From Linum tenue (Eukaryota; Streptophyta; Magnoliopsida; Malpighiales; Linaceae), in the NCBI GenBank assembly GCA_946122785.1, contig CAMGYJ010000009.1, forward strand, positions 26,757,633 through 26,821,632: 64,000 nucleotides of DNA, written 5' to 3'. The position numbers and the translations under genes were made by a program. Positions 42,303 to 53,512 of the stretch are shown one piece after another. A model generated the notes under the pieces. It was not told the origin of the DNA and did no database searches. It was given only the letters and a program-made list of their open reading frames with translations. How positions within the stretch are numbered: position 1 is the first letter of the stretch; each line of letters starts with the position of its first letter.

Positions 42303-44770
42303 AGCCCCCCTTCTTTAAAAAGCTTTGTCCTCAAAGCTTGAATCATCCTGCACTCAAAAAGGTCGACAAAATCTTCCCAAATATGATCACAAAACGTCAA
42401 TGTCAAAACCTTATTTTCCGGTGAGGCCCGATTTTCCGGCGAGGCCTTGTGATTTGGGACTTTCGGATTGCGAGCGTCTCGTCCCAATTGGCTGGCTACA
42501 TCGTGCTCGTCTGGCTCCCAGGAACCTTCTCCTTCCATTTCCAGCCTGTGACTCGTCCCCATCCAGCCCCAATCGCCGTGGCCGTGTTTCCCGCCACCTG
42601 GAAATTCAAATTTTCCAGATTCCGGCGACGAATTCCCAGATTCCGGCGAACCCAATTGAAAATTGGGCGTTTCTTCTGTACGCATCGGCGAACCAATTGC
42701 GCGCCTTCTACACCTTCCTTGCGGACCCAGCGAGCGTTCCGAAGTGTTCGATTTGATCGAAACGTCCCCAATCGCCGCAACCCATTCGGCCGTCTTTTGT
42801 TCGTCGGTTGTCTCGTAAGAACGCGAGTTTCCAACTTTGGGATTCTTCGATTGGGCAGACTTCGACTGGGTTTCATCATCGTCGCTCGTTGTTGGGTTAA
42901 TTTGGGACGCGTCGAGGTTGTCCATTGGTTCCACCGCGATCCCAGCTGTTCCACCCCATTCGGTGCTCTTCAGGGCATCCGACGAGCAGGGGCGACGTGC
43001 TCTGCTTCTCCGGGCAACTGTCTTCCCTGCTAGGACAGTCAGCAAATACCTTCGAGCCAACAGCTGATGCTCACGAGAGTCCTTACCTGTTCCTTCATTA
43101 TTCTTTGCTCGATTTCGAGACAGATGCTCCTGATCGGCTCGAATTTCGTCCGAGGACATCGGTTTAAGGATCATCTTCTTGCCGCCGTGCTCGAAGGTGT
43201 AGACATTCGTTCGACCGTGATGGGACGCCTTTCGATCGAATTGCCATGGTCTTCCCAAGACCAAATGGGCTGCCTGCATCGGTATAACATCGAATAGCAA
43301 TTCGTCTTGGTATTTTCCAATGGAGAATGGAATTCGGACCTGTTTGTTTACCTTGATCACAGCGTGATCACTGAGCCAGTGTAGAGAATATGGTTCAGGC
43401 CTTGGAATCATAGCCAAGCCCAATCGTTTAACAACGTCGAGACTTGCGACATTGGTACAACTTCCACCGTCAATAATCACCGTCAAATTTTTTCCTTGAA
43501 CCTGGCATCTAGTGTGAAATAGGTTGTTCCTTTGATCTATCTCAGAAGAATCCTCCTCCTGATTGGCCAAGGCTCGTCGAATTACAAACAATGGTCCCTT
43601 GTCTGCCTCCATCTCTTCTCCTTCTAAGTCGACAGTTGTCTGCTCTTTAGGCTCTTCTTCGTCCTCTGAACAATAATGCCCATCTCGAAGTACCAACACC
43701 TTCTGGTTAGCACACTGATGTGATTTATGCCCATATCCGTTGCACTTAAAACAACGAATTGTGCCGCTAGAAGTGTTTGCCTTCTCTGGAACACTCGGAT
43801 TAGTATTCCTATTCATGGTACGAGGAACTTCAGTCTTTAATTCGGGTTCAAGAATTGGCTTGGGAATGTTGTTTGCTGTAGGAAACCTTCTGTTCGCACC
43901 CTGCAGCTTCACTTGTTTCTCAATTTTGGTTGCGAGATGAACTGCTTCCTCAAGGTCAAGGAACGACCTAAGCTCGACCTCCTGGCGAATGTCACGATTC
44001 AGGCCATGTAGAAAACGTGAGATTTCCTTGTCCTCGCGTACGTCTGCGCGCATTAAGAGCAGTTCGAGCTCTCGGTAGTACTCCTCAACAGTCCTCGCAC
44101 CTTGACGAATTCCCTGTAGCGCGTCATGGATCTCGCGGTGATAATAACTTGGAACAAAACGTTCCCTCATCAGGCCACGGAGCTCGTCCCAAGTCGCCAC
44201 TGGGGGCTGTTGATTCTGTCGGCGACGAAGCTGCAGTCTCTCCCACCATTGCGCGGCATAATCCGAAAACTCGTAAGTAATCATGGCTAATTTTTGTTGC
44301 TCGCTGAATTGCCCGCACTGGAAGAACAGAATAATCTTCCGCTCCCAATTGAGGTATGTTGACGCGTTCAATGTTCCTTGAAAGGCTGAGATGATCAACT
44401 TGATTCCTTGAGGAATCACAGCCTCTGCTTCTGTCTCTCTTCTCTGAAAATCGCGAATATCGTGATTACGACGTCCAGGCTCGGGGTTGTGGACTATCAA
44501 CTGCTGCTCTAGCTCCGCAATCCGAGCTAATAGCTCCTGATCGTCCCCTGCTTCTCCGCCGCGAGGAGCTCCCTTTGCTCGGCCCACCTCTGGCAACGCT
44601 TGAGACAAGAGTATCGAGCCTCTGTCCCTGCTGTTCGAGCTGACGCTCGATCTTCTCGAACTGGGCTTGGAATACCAGCCCAAGCTGCGCCGTAACGGTC
44701 TGTAGAAACTCGGTGGTGTTGAACTGTCCCGCCATTGGAGGCCCTTCGTCAATTGACTCCTCGGAATCAA
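41876..44770 (-). CDS. Gag-protease polyprotein with an unrecognised C-terminal region
   Basis: The 964-codon frame contains a gag capsid core at residues about 135-290 (FQGTLNASTYLNWERKIILF, YAAQWWERLQL, FVPSYYHREIHDALQGI), a CCHC zinc knuckle (C340, C343, H348, C353) and an aspartic protease with DGGS at about 434-437 and VLGRPW near 515, of the chromovirus-like gypsy type. Residues about 570-820 match nothing I know: rich in Ser, Glu, Pro and Gly. Residues after about 822 are encoded by the polypurine tract and LTR. The true gag start is probably ATG at 44735 in another frame (MAGQFNTTEFLQTVTAQLGL, then a coiled coil), joined by a frameshift near 44560; the first 75 or so residues of this frame are then not genuine. 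Capsid and protease could be packaged by an autonomous relative. Confidence 0.85.
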   Translation of the reverse strand: MIPRSQLTKGLQWRDSSTPPSFYRPLRRSLGWYSKPSSRRSSVSSNSRDRGSILLSQALPEVGRAKGAPRGGEAGDDQELLARIAELEQQLIVHNPEPGRRNHDIRDFQRRETEAEAVIPQGIKLIISAFQGTLNASTYLNWERKIILFFQCGQFSEQQKLAMITYEFSDYAAQWWERLQLRRRQNQQPPVATWDELRGLMRERFVPSYYHREIHDALQGIRQGARTVEEYYRELELLLMRADVREDKEISRFLHGLNRDIRQEVELRSFLDLEEAVHLATKIEKQVKLQGANRRFPTANNIPKPILEPELKTEVPRTMNRNTNPSVPEKANTSSGTIRCFKCNGYGHKSHQCANQKVLVLRDGHYCSEDEEEPKEQTTVDLEGEEMEADKGPLFVIRRALANQEEDSSEIDQRNNLFHTRCQVQGKNLTVIIDGGSCTNVASLDVVKRLGLAMIPRPEPYSLHWLSDHAVIKVNKQVRIPFSIGKYQDELLFDVIPMQAAHLVLGRPWQFDRKASHHGRTNVYTFEHGGKKMILKPMSSDEIRADQEHLSRNRAKNNEGTGKDSREHQLLARRYLLTVLAGKTVARRSRARRPCSSDALKSTEWGGTAGIAVEPMDNLDASQINPTTSDDDETQSKSAQSKNPKVGNSRSYETTDEQKTAEWVAAIGDVSIKSNTSERSLGPQGRCRRRAIGSPMRTEETPNFQLGSPESGNSSPESGKFEFPGGGKHGHGDWGWMGTSHRLEMEGEGSWEPDEHDVASQLGRDARNPKVPNHKASPENRASPENKVLTLTFCDHIWEDFVDLFECRMIQALRTKLFKEGGLDMISIPSYFVCRLIDQRWCQVNKNKAGFFLSLETVLGSPLWRAVSLNWIDRNGRMRTCCEPGMLLYMLECLDRGKNVRGVVFQGHQYPILHSGNCQFLVKAGRQFLIPTLSLDSRRLGHDQLELGVGNERVKLSKPREGIG

Positions 44771-44863
44771 CTTCTTCCTCTAGCTTCCGTCGAATAGCAG
44801 GATCCCGAGAGACAGGTCCTTTGGACCTCGTCCAATGCGTTATGTCCACTGTGTTTGAACACA

Positions 44864-44878
44864 GGCTCTGATGCCACT
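44864..44878 (-). other. Primer-binding site, tRNA-iMet type
   Basis: Minus strand reads AGTGGCATCAGAGCC directly after the 5' LTR; the canonical site is TGGTATCAGAGC, so one base differs. Confidence 0.85.
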
Positions 44879-45805
44879 TGATGAGGCCCAAGTCGGGGCT
44901 CAAACCCTCAAACACGCAGCAACAAGAATGGCGGAATGAAGGTGGCTTTCGTAGTAGTCGAATAGAGGTTTTGGCGGATAACAACGAACCAAGCTAGCAA
45001 CTTCAACACGAAGGGGAAGAGGCTGGTTTGGGTAGAAGAACACTACGAGATCAAAGGTGATGGATTTGATCTCGAAGTCTGCAAGTCCAGGATCTCGATC
45101 CAAGACCAAACTCAAGCACTCGTGCTCAAGAAAACTCCTCGGAGTAACTTTGAATTAAACCCAATGATAACGTATCCTTTACAATGGATGAACAAGGCTA
45201 TTTATAGCCAAAATAACATAACCTAATCCTATTAAAACAATGAAAACGAATTCAAGTGCAACAAGGAAAGTAATTAACACAAATAACCAAAACTTGCACG
45301 CTAAGTAAGCTGTCCAGGAAACAGCCCTTGATGTCAACTTCGTGGCCCTAGAAATCGACCTTCTTGGTTGAGTCGAGCTCAGCCAATTCCTTCTCTTGGT
45401 TTCGAAAGTTTTACTCTTTCATTTCCAACTCCAAGCTCCAGCTGGTCATGTCCCAAACGTCGTGAATCCAAGCTCAAAGTTGGTATAAAAAACTGTCTCC
45501 CTGCCTTAACAAAAAACTGGCAATTTCCAGAATGCAGGATAGGATATTGATGACCTTGAAAAACAACTCCCCTGACATTCTTTCCACGATCCAAGCATTC
45601 CAATATGTATAACAACATCCCAGGTTCACAACAAGTTCTCATTCGCCCATTTCTATTAATCCAATTGAGAGATACAGCTCTCCAAAGAGGGCTTCCCAAA
45701 GCTGTTTCCAGACTTATAAAAAATCCAGCTTTGTTCTTGTTGACTTGACACCATCTTTGATCGATTAATCGACATACAAAATACGATGGAATTGATATCA
45801 TATCA
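44879..45805 (-). repeat. 5' LTR of the gag-protease element
   Basis: Same termini and length as the other copy. The plus strand carries TATTTATAGCC near 45198, perhaps the complement of a regulatory AT box; the transcription start is not identifiable. Confidence 0.95.
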
Positions 45806-45810
45806 CCTTG

Positions 45811-46152
45811 CACCATCATAAGTGATAGAGGAACTCATTTTCTAGGGCAATTCACTAAGCTCCTCTCTCGCTATGGTGTTAAGCATCAGGTGTCGGTGGC
45901 TTACGATCCCCAAACAAATGGTCAAGCCGAGCTGACAAACCGGGAACTTAAAAAAATAATCGAAAAGACAATAGATCAGTCCCGCAAGGATTGGTCCACT
46001 AAGCTCGATGATGCTCTCTGGGCATATAGGACAGCTTACAAGAACCCGATTGGTACTTCACCCTATAGGCTTGTCTATGGGAAGGCGTGTCATTTTCCAG
46101 TAGAGCTAGAGCCAAGGCCTTCTAGGCCCTTAAGCTGCCAAATCTGGATTTG
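45811..46152 (+). pseudogene. Athila-type integrase core, second segment
   Basis: Resumes after the insertion with [20 protein letters not shown] (second catalytic Asp) and [20 protein letters not shown] (catalytic Glu), then [20 protein letters not shown] and [14 protein letters not shown], all standard gypsy integrase motifs. A frameshift near 46110 ends the frame. Confidence 0.92.
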
Positions 46153-46521
46153 AGTGTTGCATGTACTAAACGTAAGCTGCAACTGCTGGAGTTGGTGGAA
46201 TGGCGTTACCACGCCTACGAGAACACCCTGCTCGACAAGGAGTGAACCAAGCGTCTCCAGGACGTTCGGTTGAAGGGCCCGAAGGAGTTTGAGGTAGGTG
46301 ATCGTGTGCTGCTCTTTAATGCACGCCTGAAACTCTTTATGGGAAAGCTGCGTTCGAGGTGGTTGGGACCCTTTACGGTCACCCAAGTATGCCCGCACGG
46401 TGCGGTGGAGATTAGCACTGCAAAAATTGAGCTGTTCAAAGTGAAAGACCACCTTTTAAAGTTGTATTTGGGGGGTGAGGTAGTGTGCGCAGAGCTGCCG
46501 ATCAAGCTCGAGGACCCTTAG
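46153..46521 (+). pseudogene. Integrase C-terminal region
   Basis: LQLLELVEWRYHAYENTLL, a stop at 46243, then FEVGDRVLLFNARLKLFMGKL, SRWLGPFTVTQVCPHGAVEI and DHLLKLYLGGE form the GPY/F-type C-terminus of gypsy integrases. The frame ends at 46521, the end of pol. Confidence 0.88.
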
Positions 46522-47640
46522 TTCCTCTACTGGCGTCCAACTAAAAGACGTTAAAGAAGCGCTTGTAGGGAGGCAACCCCACCTAGGTTTGCATTTCCTT
46601 TCCTTTCCTTTTTCTTTTTAATTTTTGTGTTTTTGAGTCATGAGGTGTTGTCATAGGTTCGGATGTCGCTTTTGCGCGAAAACTGGTAGAAACCGGTGTT
46701 GTCATAGGTTCGGATGTCGCCATGCCTAAATTCTGCACGGCTACATGGAATTCCCCTATGGCAGTGTGAAGCTCCTGGAATTTTGACACGGGCAGAAGGG
46801 GCCCGTCACACGGCCGTGTGAAAAACTCGGCCATCCCGTGTGGATTTCTCGGCGCCATCCGCTCCACACGGACGTGTGGCGACCTGCGCGGCTATAAAAA
46901 GCTGTCGCACGGCCGTGTGCGGCCAGAAATCACCTCCCCCTCGCCGGAATTCTCTGCACTTGCCGGCAAACCGAGATTTTTCAAATCTTTTGCGATTTTC
47001 TGGCCATTTTTGGTCGATTTTTCATAAAACCAACACCATACCCAATCTTTCCTCCCCCTTTTCGGCCTATTCCTTGGTTTTGGGGCGATTTGGCAGGCTT
47101 TGGGTCACCGGAGGCGAAAAGCAATTTCCGGGCAGAATTTTGGATTTTTGTCGCTTCCATTGCCTTCCCCTCATCATCCCCTACACCTCTACTTGTGTCT
47201 CCAGGTTTGATTTTTCCCTTTACCTTGTGAATTGTGGAGAATTGGGTGTTAGGGTGTGTATTTAGAGAACCTCATTGAAACATGCGATTTGATTGCAATT
47301 GATTGTGGGGAAGGCTTGGTTTATGTTTGGAATGTGTAGGGAAATGTTTCCCTTGCTTGATTGAGCCCTTGTGTGTTAGGAATTTGTCCATTCTATGCTT
47401 AATTTAAAAGTGCACACAAGGTGTTCGAGGAAATGCCAGTTTTTCCTACCATTTTGTGGGAGCCGGTTGGGGCCCTTAATGATGTGCTTTGATGGTGTGT
47501 TTGCTATGGATGTGAACCTTGAGTTGCCTTATCTATTTTAGATTTGCACCCCTACCCAAATTGTGCTTGTTTGCTAGAGTTATCATCCCACGAACTATGG
47601 ATGAAACCATGGTTCGGCTTTTTTCTGTTATTAAGCCTCA
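46522..47640 (+). other. Athila-type spacer and leader before the env-like region
   Basis: AGCGCTTGTAGGGAGGCAACCCC at about 46558-46580 is a conserved post-pol motif of Athila-type elements. A direct repeat of GTTGTCATAGGTTCGGATGTCGC occurs at about 46647 and 46698. The dyad cluster 46780-46925 follows, then a CT-rich, leader-like stretch to 47260. The env-like ORF expected next is absent because an antisense element begins near 47640. Confidence 0.6.
46780..46925. repeat. Dyad-rich CACGGCCGTG cluster in the internal spacer
   Basis: Contains CACACGGCCGTGTG, CACACGGACGTGTGG and CGCACGGCCGTGTGCGG plus single half-sites, the same motif class as in the element's own LTR at 33225-33475. Confidence 0.85.
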
Positions 47641-48006
47641 TAGATCATCATCATCTCAGTAAGCACCTCAATCATACTCGTATTCTTCATACCCGTCTTC
47701 GTCATAGAAGGAAAGGTCTCTCCTTGCACCACGATGCCCTCCCAATGGCCTATGTCGATGAACATTCTCAAACATTGGACGTTGAACAGCTCGAACAACT
47801 CTCCTTTCTTCTCGTCCTTCCCTAGGGTTAGGGTTTGCAAACTTGGCTTGGGGTGGCTCTTGATCTCGTGGTTGAGGCTGCTCTTGATCACGTCTTTGCA
47901 ATGCCTCAACTTGTGCCCTTGTCTCCCTTTGTTCTTGAAATACCGTAGCTAGTTGGGTAGCGAGTTGCTGAAGTTGCCCCGCCAAATCTTGTGCTTGTTC
48001 CGCCAT
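47641..48006 (-). pseudogene. Gypsy gag N-terminal fragment
   Basis: MAEQAQDLAGQLQQLATQLA, then VFQEQRETRAQVEALQRR is a coiled-coil gag start of the same style as that of the 41376-45805 element (MAGQ...FLQTVTAQLGLVF). A Pro/Gln/Arg-rich linker follows, then an acidic YEEYEYD end with a stop at 47668. The capsid core is missing. Confidence 0.7.
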
Positions 48007-48994
48007 GGGTTCTTGCTAAAAAAGAAACCCACGAATGCTTTGTCTTCAATATACCTTCCTTGCCGCACAAGAAACTGTCAAGAACGTTCAAGATTTGCTG
48101 TCTTGATGTTCAAGACTTCCAAGAATGCTTCTCGAACTACCAAGAACTCCAAGAATCTTTGTCTTCTCCGTTGCGTTTGGGCTCTTGATACCACTTGATG
48201 TGACTCTAATTCGAAGAGAACCCTCGAACTCGGATGATATGACCAAAGTACGTAGCTCCAACGATTTTTTCTTGAAAACAAACTTTTCTCGATTTTCTTG
48301 ACTTTCTTGATTCTTTGATTTTCTTGAACTCGAAAATAAAGGATAGTAGCGGAAATCGATCAAACAAATCCGAACTCGTGAGAAGGGCCAGAAGGTATAT
48401 AAAACCTTCCAACCAATGCCTGCCACAACTATACGCGTTCTCTAGTTCATAAGAGACCACTCAATTCTCCCGAATCCTCAAAGGAGAAATTAAACAAAAA
48501 CGTTCACAATTGAACTCACACAAACTCACTTGTAATTGATTGCTGAAAACTTGAATGAAAAATACATTGGTTGGACTCCTATTTATAGACCCACGAATCT
48601 AAACACAAAAGAACTAAGGAAAACCAAATCCTACTTGAAAAAGGAAAACAAAAACCTTAACAAACAAGAAAAAGACTTAGTCAAACTTCCTCCTAGAATC
48701 TAGCCTTGAATTGTGCCTTCCTCCTTGTGTTCACACCTTGATCCTTATCCATTGATGATTCCATTCACACCTTGAGACTCCTTCTCCATGGACGACCCTC
48801 CTTCCCTCCCTTTGAGCCTAATTTCGTGATCCACATATCTCAATATTGTGATGGAATTTCCTTCTAGCAAATCCAAGCTCATGCCTTCCAACTCCTTAGC
48901 CAGATACCTAGTAATTTGATTTCGAAATGCCTGAGCTCTAGATCGAGCCATTGGTCCTTCATCTTGAGCATGCTTGGTGTCGATGAACTAATCA
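47641..48994 (-). mobile_element. Antisense gypsy fragment: LTR, primer site and gag start
   Basis: Minus-strand order: LTR 48994-48196 (TGATTAGTTCATCG to GAGTCACATCA), primer site AGTGGTATCAAGAGC (48195-48181), gag start at 48006. The element is broken at about 47640. Its outer LTR border is inferred from termini only. Confidence 0.7.
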
Positions 48995-48997
48995 GGT

Positions 48998-49600
48998 TTG
49001 GTAAAGTTCTACGGAGGTGGAATGTGTACTATTCAGCAAGATTATGAAGGAAGATACATTGATGACGAAAATGAAGGGGTAAGGGAGCGAAACGATATCC
49101 TTGACAGAAGTCTTTTGCTGTCATTCGAACCAAAAGGTAACATCTTCTTCACAAGAGAGTTGATCCCATACTTTTGGAAGTGGGCTATAAGGTATTGGGC
49201 TATCGATGATAATTATGCCCTTGAAGATAGATCTGATGGCAGTTGGCTTCTTATATGCCCTTTGGCATTGGATGTTATGCATATTCGGAAAATTGAACGT
49301 GTCCAATACAAAGATTTCATCATTTGGTTGAATAGCAGGGCGACTTTCGGAAATCACTCAATGGGATCTCTTAGTTGGATTCTTGTATTCAACATCCCTC
49401 TACATCTCAAATTTTTTGACTTGCTCAAAACTATAGGGAATTTCTGTGGCGGTTTCATTGAACTTGATTGGGATTCCTGGTTCCTTCCCCATGTTCGTAT
49501 CAGGATCAAGAAGAGTCCCACCCTACCGAAGTTAATCCCAATTAATTACTGGTCTGTTATCTTTCATGCTAAGCTTATGGCGCCACCGCCGGTGGTTTGA
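48998..49600 (+). pseudogene. LINE ORF1-like protein
   Basis: The frame includes DGSWLLICPLAL, SWILVFNIPLHLKFFDLLK and IGNFCGGFIELDWDSWFLPH followed by RIRIKK. That order (GPW/GSWLL, xIxxxPLH, IGxxxGGFIExD, RIRxxK) is that of the DUF4283-type RNA-binding region in plant LINE ORF1 proteins, though divergent. The rest of ORF1 (49600-50690) is out of frame and Pro/Ser-rich. Confidence 0.6.
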
Positions 49601-50689
49601 GTTTCAATCGGAAAATTCTATCAGTCTCCGACAGGTTTGGAAGGACAAAGGACATCACTCGAAGCCTGCACCCAAAACGTCTGCATGCAACAGTTGTCCT
49701 CGTCCTCCATGGGCCACACATTCCAACGTGCATGGAAATCGAAGCGTCACCACGATAAATAATAACAAAAGTGGATTCAGTTCTAGATATGCGCAGCCCG
49801 CTACCAAATAGGTCTGGACTCGAAAAGCTTGGCCCATCTGGATTCCTCCTGAATCTAGGCCTAGTTCTGCCCTGACCATCGCTAAGCCCAACTCCTTTCT
49901 CCCTTCCTCATCCATTTTCTCTCTCAACCTTCATACCAGTTCGCAACAACCCACCTCGCTCAAACTCGTTGACCTCTTTTTGACTCTCATCGTGTCACCA
50001 CCTCCCCCCAAGTCATTCTTCTCTTTTATAGTCCTCGTCCATTCAAGTTTTAACCAAACCATGTCACCTTCACCCCTAACTCTCACCCTTTTCAATCATT
50101 TTTACCTTTTTCCCCAAGCATCGCCATTCTCCCTCCTGCCCAACCCATCTCTCCCACCCCCCAAATCTCCATTTCTCTCGTCTCCTATGCCTCTTCGATC
50201 CCCAACTCTGAAGTTGACTTTTGGTTGGTGGAAACACCCCCTCTTCTCTGATTTGCCTCCTTTCTCATCCCTTAGGCAGCCCACAATGCACCAATCTCAA
50301 CAGAGACGATCTTCATTCTTCAGAAATAGGCGGGGATGATATGTTTTCTGCCTCTCCCCCTTCCTCTCTTCCAGCCCCCTGGTCATGACGAGCAAATCGA
50401 TTTACCCTCTCCTTGTTGCAACATTGAGGAAACCAACAGATCGGATTTGGAGAGTTAACCTTTCGACGTCAATACCTTAATCGACATTAGTATTGCTCTC
50501 AGTCAACTGTTCGATCTTGGAGATGATAATGGAAATGTTCAGGTTGATGACATCATTTCCCAGGCTGGTCACGAGACCCATCGCAAATCAGAGTTCGCCG
50601 CACCAAATTGGAAATGGAGGCTCGTCGATTGGGGCCTCTCACACCTCCTCTGTCAGGGTCGAGGAGCTGCAGAAAATAGGTATGTGCCT

Positions 50690-51420
50690 CCTCTTACAAT
50701 CCATGATGATGAAAACCTCCATCCTTATTTGGAACGTCAAGGGTTTGGGAGATTCAACCTAAAGAGACTGAGTTAAGAGGATCATTGGTGGGCAACAGGC
50801 TTCATTTATTGGTCTTGTAGAAACTAAATGGTCAGAATGCACAGACGAGCTCGTCAAGAGTGTTGGCGGTAGAGGTTATTTAGGTTGGATCGCAAAAAAT
50901 GTTGTTAGCAGTTTAGGGGGTATTGTCTCAATCTGGGACAAAGTCCGGCATCGTAAAATTGCAAGCAGCAAAGGGAATTGCTTCATTGATGTGGAATTCA
51001 TTGACACTCATAGATCCAATGCCTGTCATCTAGTTGCGGTTCATGGCCCTTAGAATTGATCTGATAAATTGATTTTCCTTCATGATCTTCACGAGCTTTG
51101 CAAAATTATCAAGGAGCTCTTTGTATTGCTAGGGATTTTAACATGGTCAGAAGACATGATGAGTACATGGGATCATGGTGGAACTAAGACATGATGGAGG
51201 CGTTCAACACCTTCATTGATACTAATGCCTTGCTCGATCTTCCTCTTGGGGGCAACCACTTCACTTGGTGCCACGGAGCTGGTAGTTCTTCTATATCCAG
51301 GATCAATCCTGCTCTCATCTCCCCTGGGTTTGATTCCTTGGCACCAAATTGTAGTCTCTTTGCTCTCCCAAGGATCGATTCGGACCATTGAATGGCCATG
51401 GAAGTTTGAGAATATGTGGC
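50690..51420 (+). pseudogene. LINE apurinic-type endonuclease region
   Basis: KTSILIWNVKGLGDST matches the beginning of plant L1 ORF2 (WNVRGLG), then, past a stop, GGQQASFIGLVETKWSE, where the Glu of xxxETK is catalytic, and GWIAKNVVSSLGGIVSIWD. Near 51240, LDLPLGGNHFTWCHG corresponds to the conserved G-x-x-F/Y-TW motif. Stops and frameshifts throughout. Confidence 0.8.
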
Positions 51421-51459
51421 TCAAGGATGACTAATTATTTACTAGTCTCCATATTTTGC

Positions 51460-53512
51460 TTATTTCTCCTATCCAAGGGTCTGGTTTCATCTTTCGCTGG
51501 TTCAAACGCCTGCAGTTTCTTAAGAAGAATATCAAACAATGGAATAAACACATTTTCAGGAATATTCATGATAAAGTGGAGGCGCTACTTAAGACTATTG
51601 ATGATAGTGATACGATTGCGGAAATCAGGCCTCTCTCAGAAGAAGAAAGAAACAGTAGAATTCAGATGGAGATCGAGCTAGTTAAAGCCCTCAACATGCA
51701 AGAGATGTTTTGGAGACATAATTCCAGAGAACTGTGGCTGAAGTTCGGCGACAAAAATTCTAGCTTCTTCCACAAGTTAGCTGATTACAATAGAAAGGTG
51801 AATTTCATCAGCAAGATCACTATCAATGGTATTTTTATGAAGGTTGTGATGAGTTGGGCCAAGCACTCATCAATCACTACCACAACCGATTTAAAGATAA
51901 CATTGGCCCGCGTCCCTTTTCTCGTAGCTACGTCAATTTTTGTGTGAAGAATCAAGATGCTGCTGCCCTATGTTCCTCCTTCAACGAGCGGGAAATTTGG
52001 GATGCTCTAGTTGAAAGCGACGGGAGCAAGGCCCCAGGACCGGATGGATTCACTTTTGAATTTTACAAGAGATGTTGGCGATGGATAAAAAGAGATATCA
52101 TGCTGGCTTTTAATGAATTTCATGGCAGCGGCTCTTTACCCAATTTTGTGACTCACTCCTTCATATGCCTCACCCCCCCAAAAAAGACTCCATGGAAGAT
52201 GTGAAAGATCTCAGGCCTATTTGTCTATTGAGCAGCTTTAACAAACTTGTGAGCAAAGTTCTTTCATGCAGGATCGCTCACATTCTTCCTCAAGTTGTTT
52301 CCCAATAGCAACATGCCGCTGTGAAGGGAAGACATATATATCTTATGCAGGTCTTATTGCTAATGAACTCATCGACAACAGAAAGCGAAGTAGAAGACCA
52401 AGACTCTTTTTCAAACTAGATATCAAGAAGACGTTTGATAATGGTAATTGGGGATGTATGTTCAAGATATTGTATAAGCTTGATTTTCTCCGCACTAGTC
52501 TAATTGGATCAAAGGCACCATGTGCAAGCCTCGTTTTTCTATTATGGTTAACAGTGAGGCGAAAGGTTTCTTTCCTGCGGTGAAGGGACTCCGTCAAGGA
52601 TATCCACTTTCGTCGGGATTATTCACTCTCATCATGGATGTACTCTCATTCATGATCTCCAAGTTGAAGAATGTTGGTCTGATTGATGGCTTCTACATGA
52701 ATGAAGCTAACCGAAGTGGTGAAGTCACTCATCTTCTTTTTGCGGATGACACTCTTCTCTTCTATGACTCCTCCAACAGTCAAGTCCTAAATCTTCTTGC
52801 CACATTGGTTTGTTTCCAATCAGTCACTAGGCTTAAGATCAACCTCAAAAAATCCGTCATGATCACCATTGGGGATATTTCTGAGCCGAGCTACTATGCT
52901 GATTTATTCGGTTGCAGATGGAGTAATGATCCACTTCTGCACTTAGGTTATCCTCTTGGCATGAACTCGTCAAAGGTCGCATTCTGGACTCCCGTCATTG
53001 ACAGATATCATAAGAGACTCTATGGTTGGAAGGCAAGACACCTAACTTATGGCGCCAGACTCACCCTCAACAAAGTTGTCATTTCCAGCCTGCCGTTGCA
53101 CTACTTTTCCTTGTTCAAAGCACTCCGTTCGACTTCAGCTTCTATGGAAAGAATCATGAGAAGGTTTTTGTGGATCGGTATGGGGAATAATAGCAAATCA
53201 CCCCTTTTCAAGGACATTTGCGAGGCTACCAAATCTAATGGATGGCTGGGTTTATTTGATCTCGAGTCCTTCAACAAAGCCCTTTTAGCTAAATGGCCGT
53301 GGCAGTTCTTTACTGAAGTTAACAGCTGGTGGCGCTCCAGAATTATGTGCAAATATGAGCACAAACATTCTACCTGGATCACTTCGGACATCAAGAATGG
53401 TTTTGGCAGATCGCCATGGGTTGTCATTTCTAAGGAGTATAAATCTTTCTCGAAGTTTGCATATACCAATCCGGGAGGCGGCAACAAGGTTTCTTTTTGG
53501 TTTGACTGCTAG
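51460..53512 (+). pseudogene. LINE reverse transcriptase
   Basis: KAPGPDGFTFEFYKRCWRW (about 52030-52090), broken sequence with LFFKLDIKKTFD (52400-52440), then from 52520 FSIMVNSEAKGFFPAVKGLR, QGYPLSSGLFTLIMDVLS and the catalytic FADD at about 52739-52750 in THLLFADDTLLFYDS. The thumb follows (GWKARHLTYGARLTLNKVVI). The last 330 codons are open; the upstream part has several stops and frameshifts. Confidence 0.9.

Larger units (their letters stand above)
41376..45805 (-). mobile_element. Full-length non-autonomous Ty3/gypsy element with gag and protease only
   Basis: Two LTRs of exactly 927 bp (41376-42302 and 44879-45805) are flanked by an exact TSD CCTTG (41371-41375 and 45806-45810). On the minus strand the 5' LTR (45805-44879) is followed by a primer site (44878-44864), gag, protease, an unrecognised region, a polypurine tract AAGAAGGGGGGCT (42315-42303) and the 3' LTR. 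By eye the LTRs differ at 11 of 927 positions with no indels, so the insertion is fairly young. There is no RT, RNase H or integrase. Confidence 0.95.
33031..47640 (+). mobile_element. Athila-type Ty3/gypsy element, decayed, with two nested insertions
   Basis: The order is 5' LTR (33031 to about 34386), gag (34438-35880), protease (35891-36973), RT, RNase H, integrase (to 46521), spacer with a CACGGCCGTG cluster, then leader-like sequence to about 47640, where an antisense element interrupts. RT before integrase identifies Ty3/gypsy; the RT box FMDDF with SVYGDSF points to the Athila/Tat group. A MULE sits in RT and a gag-protease element in integrase. The 3' LTR is not present. Confidence 0.88.
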
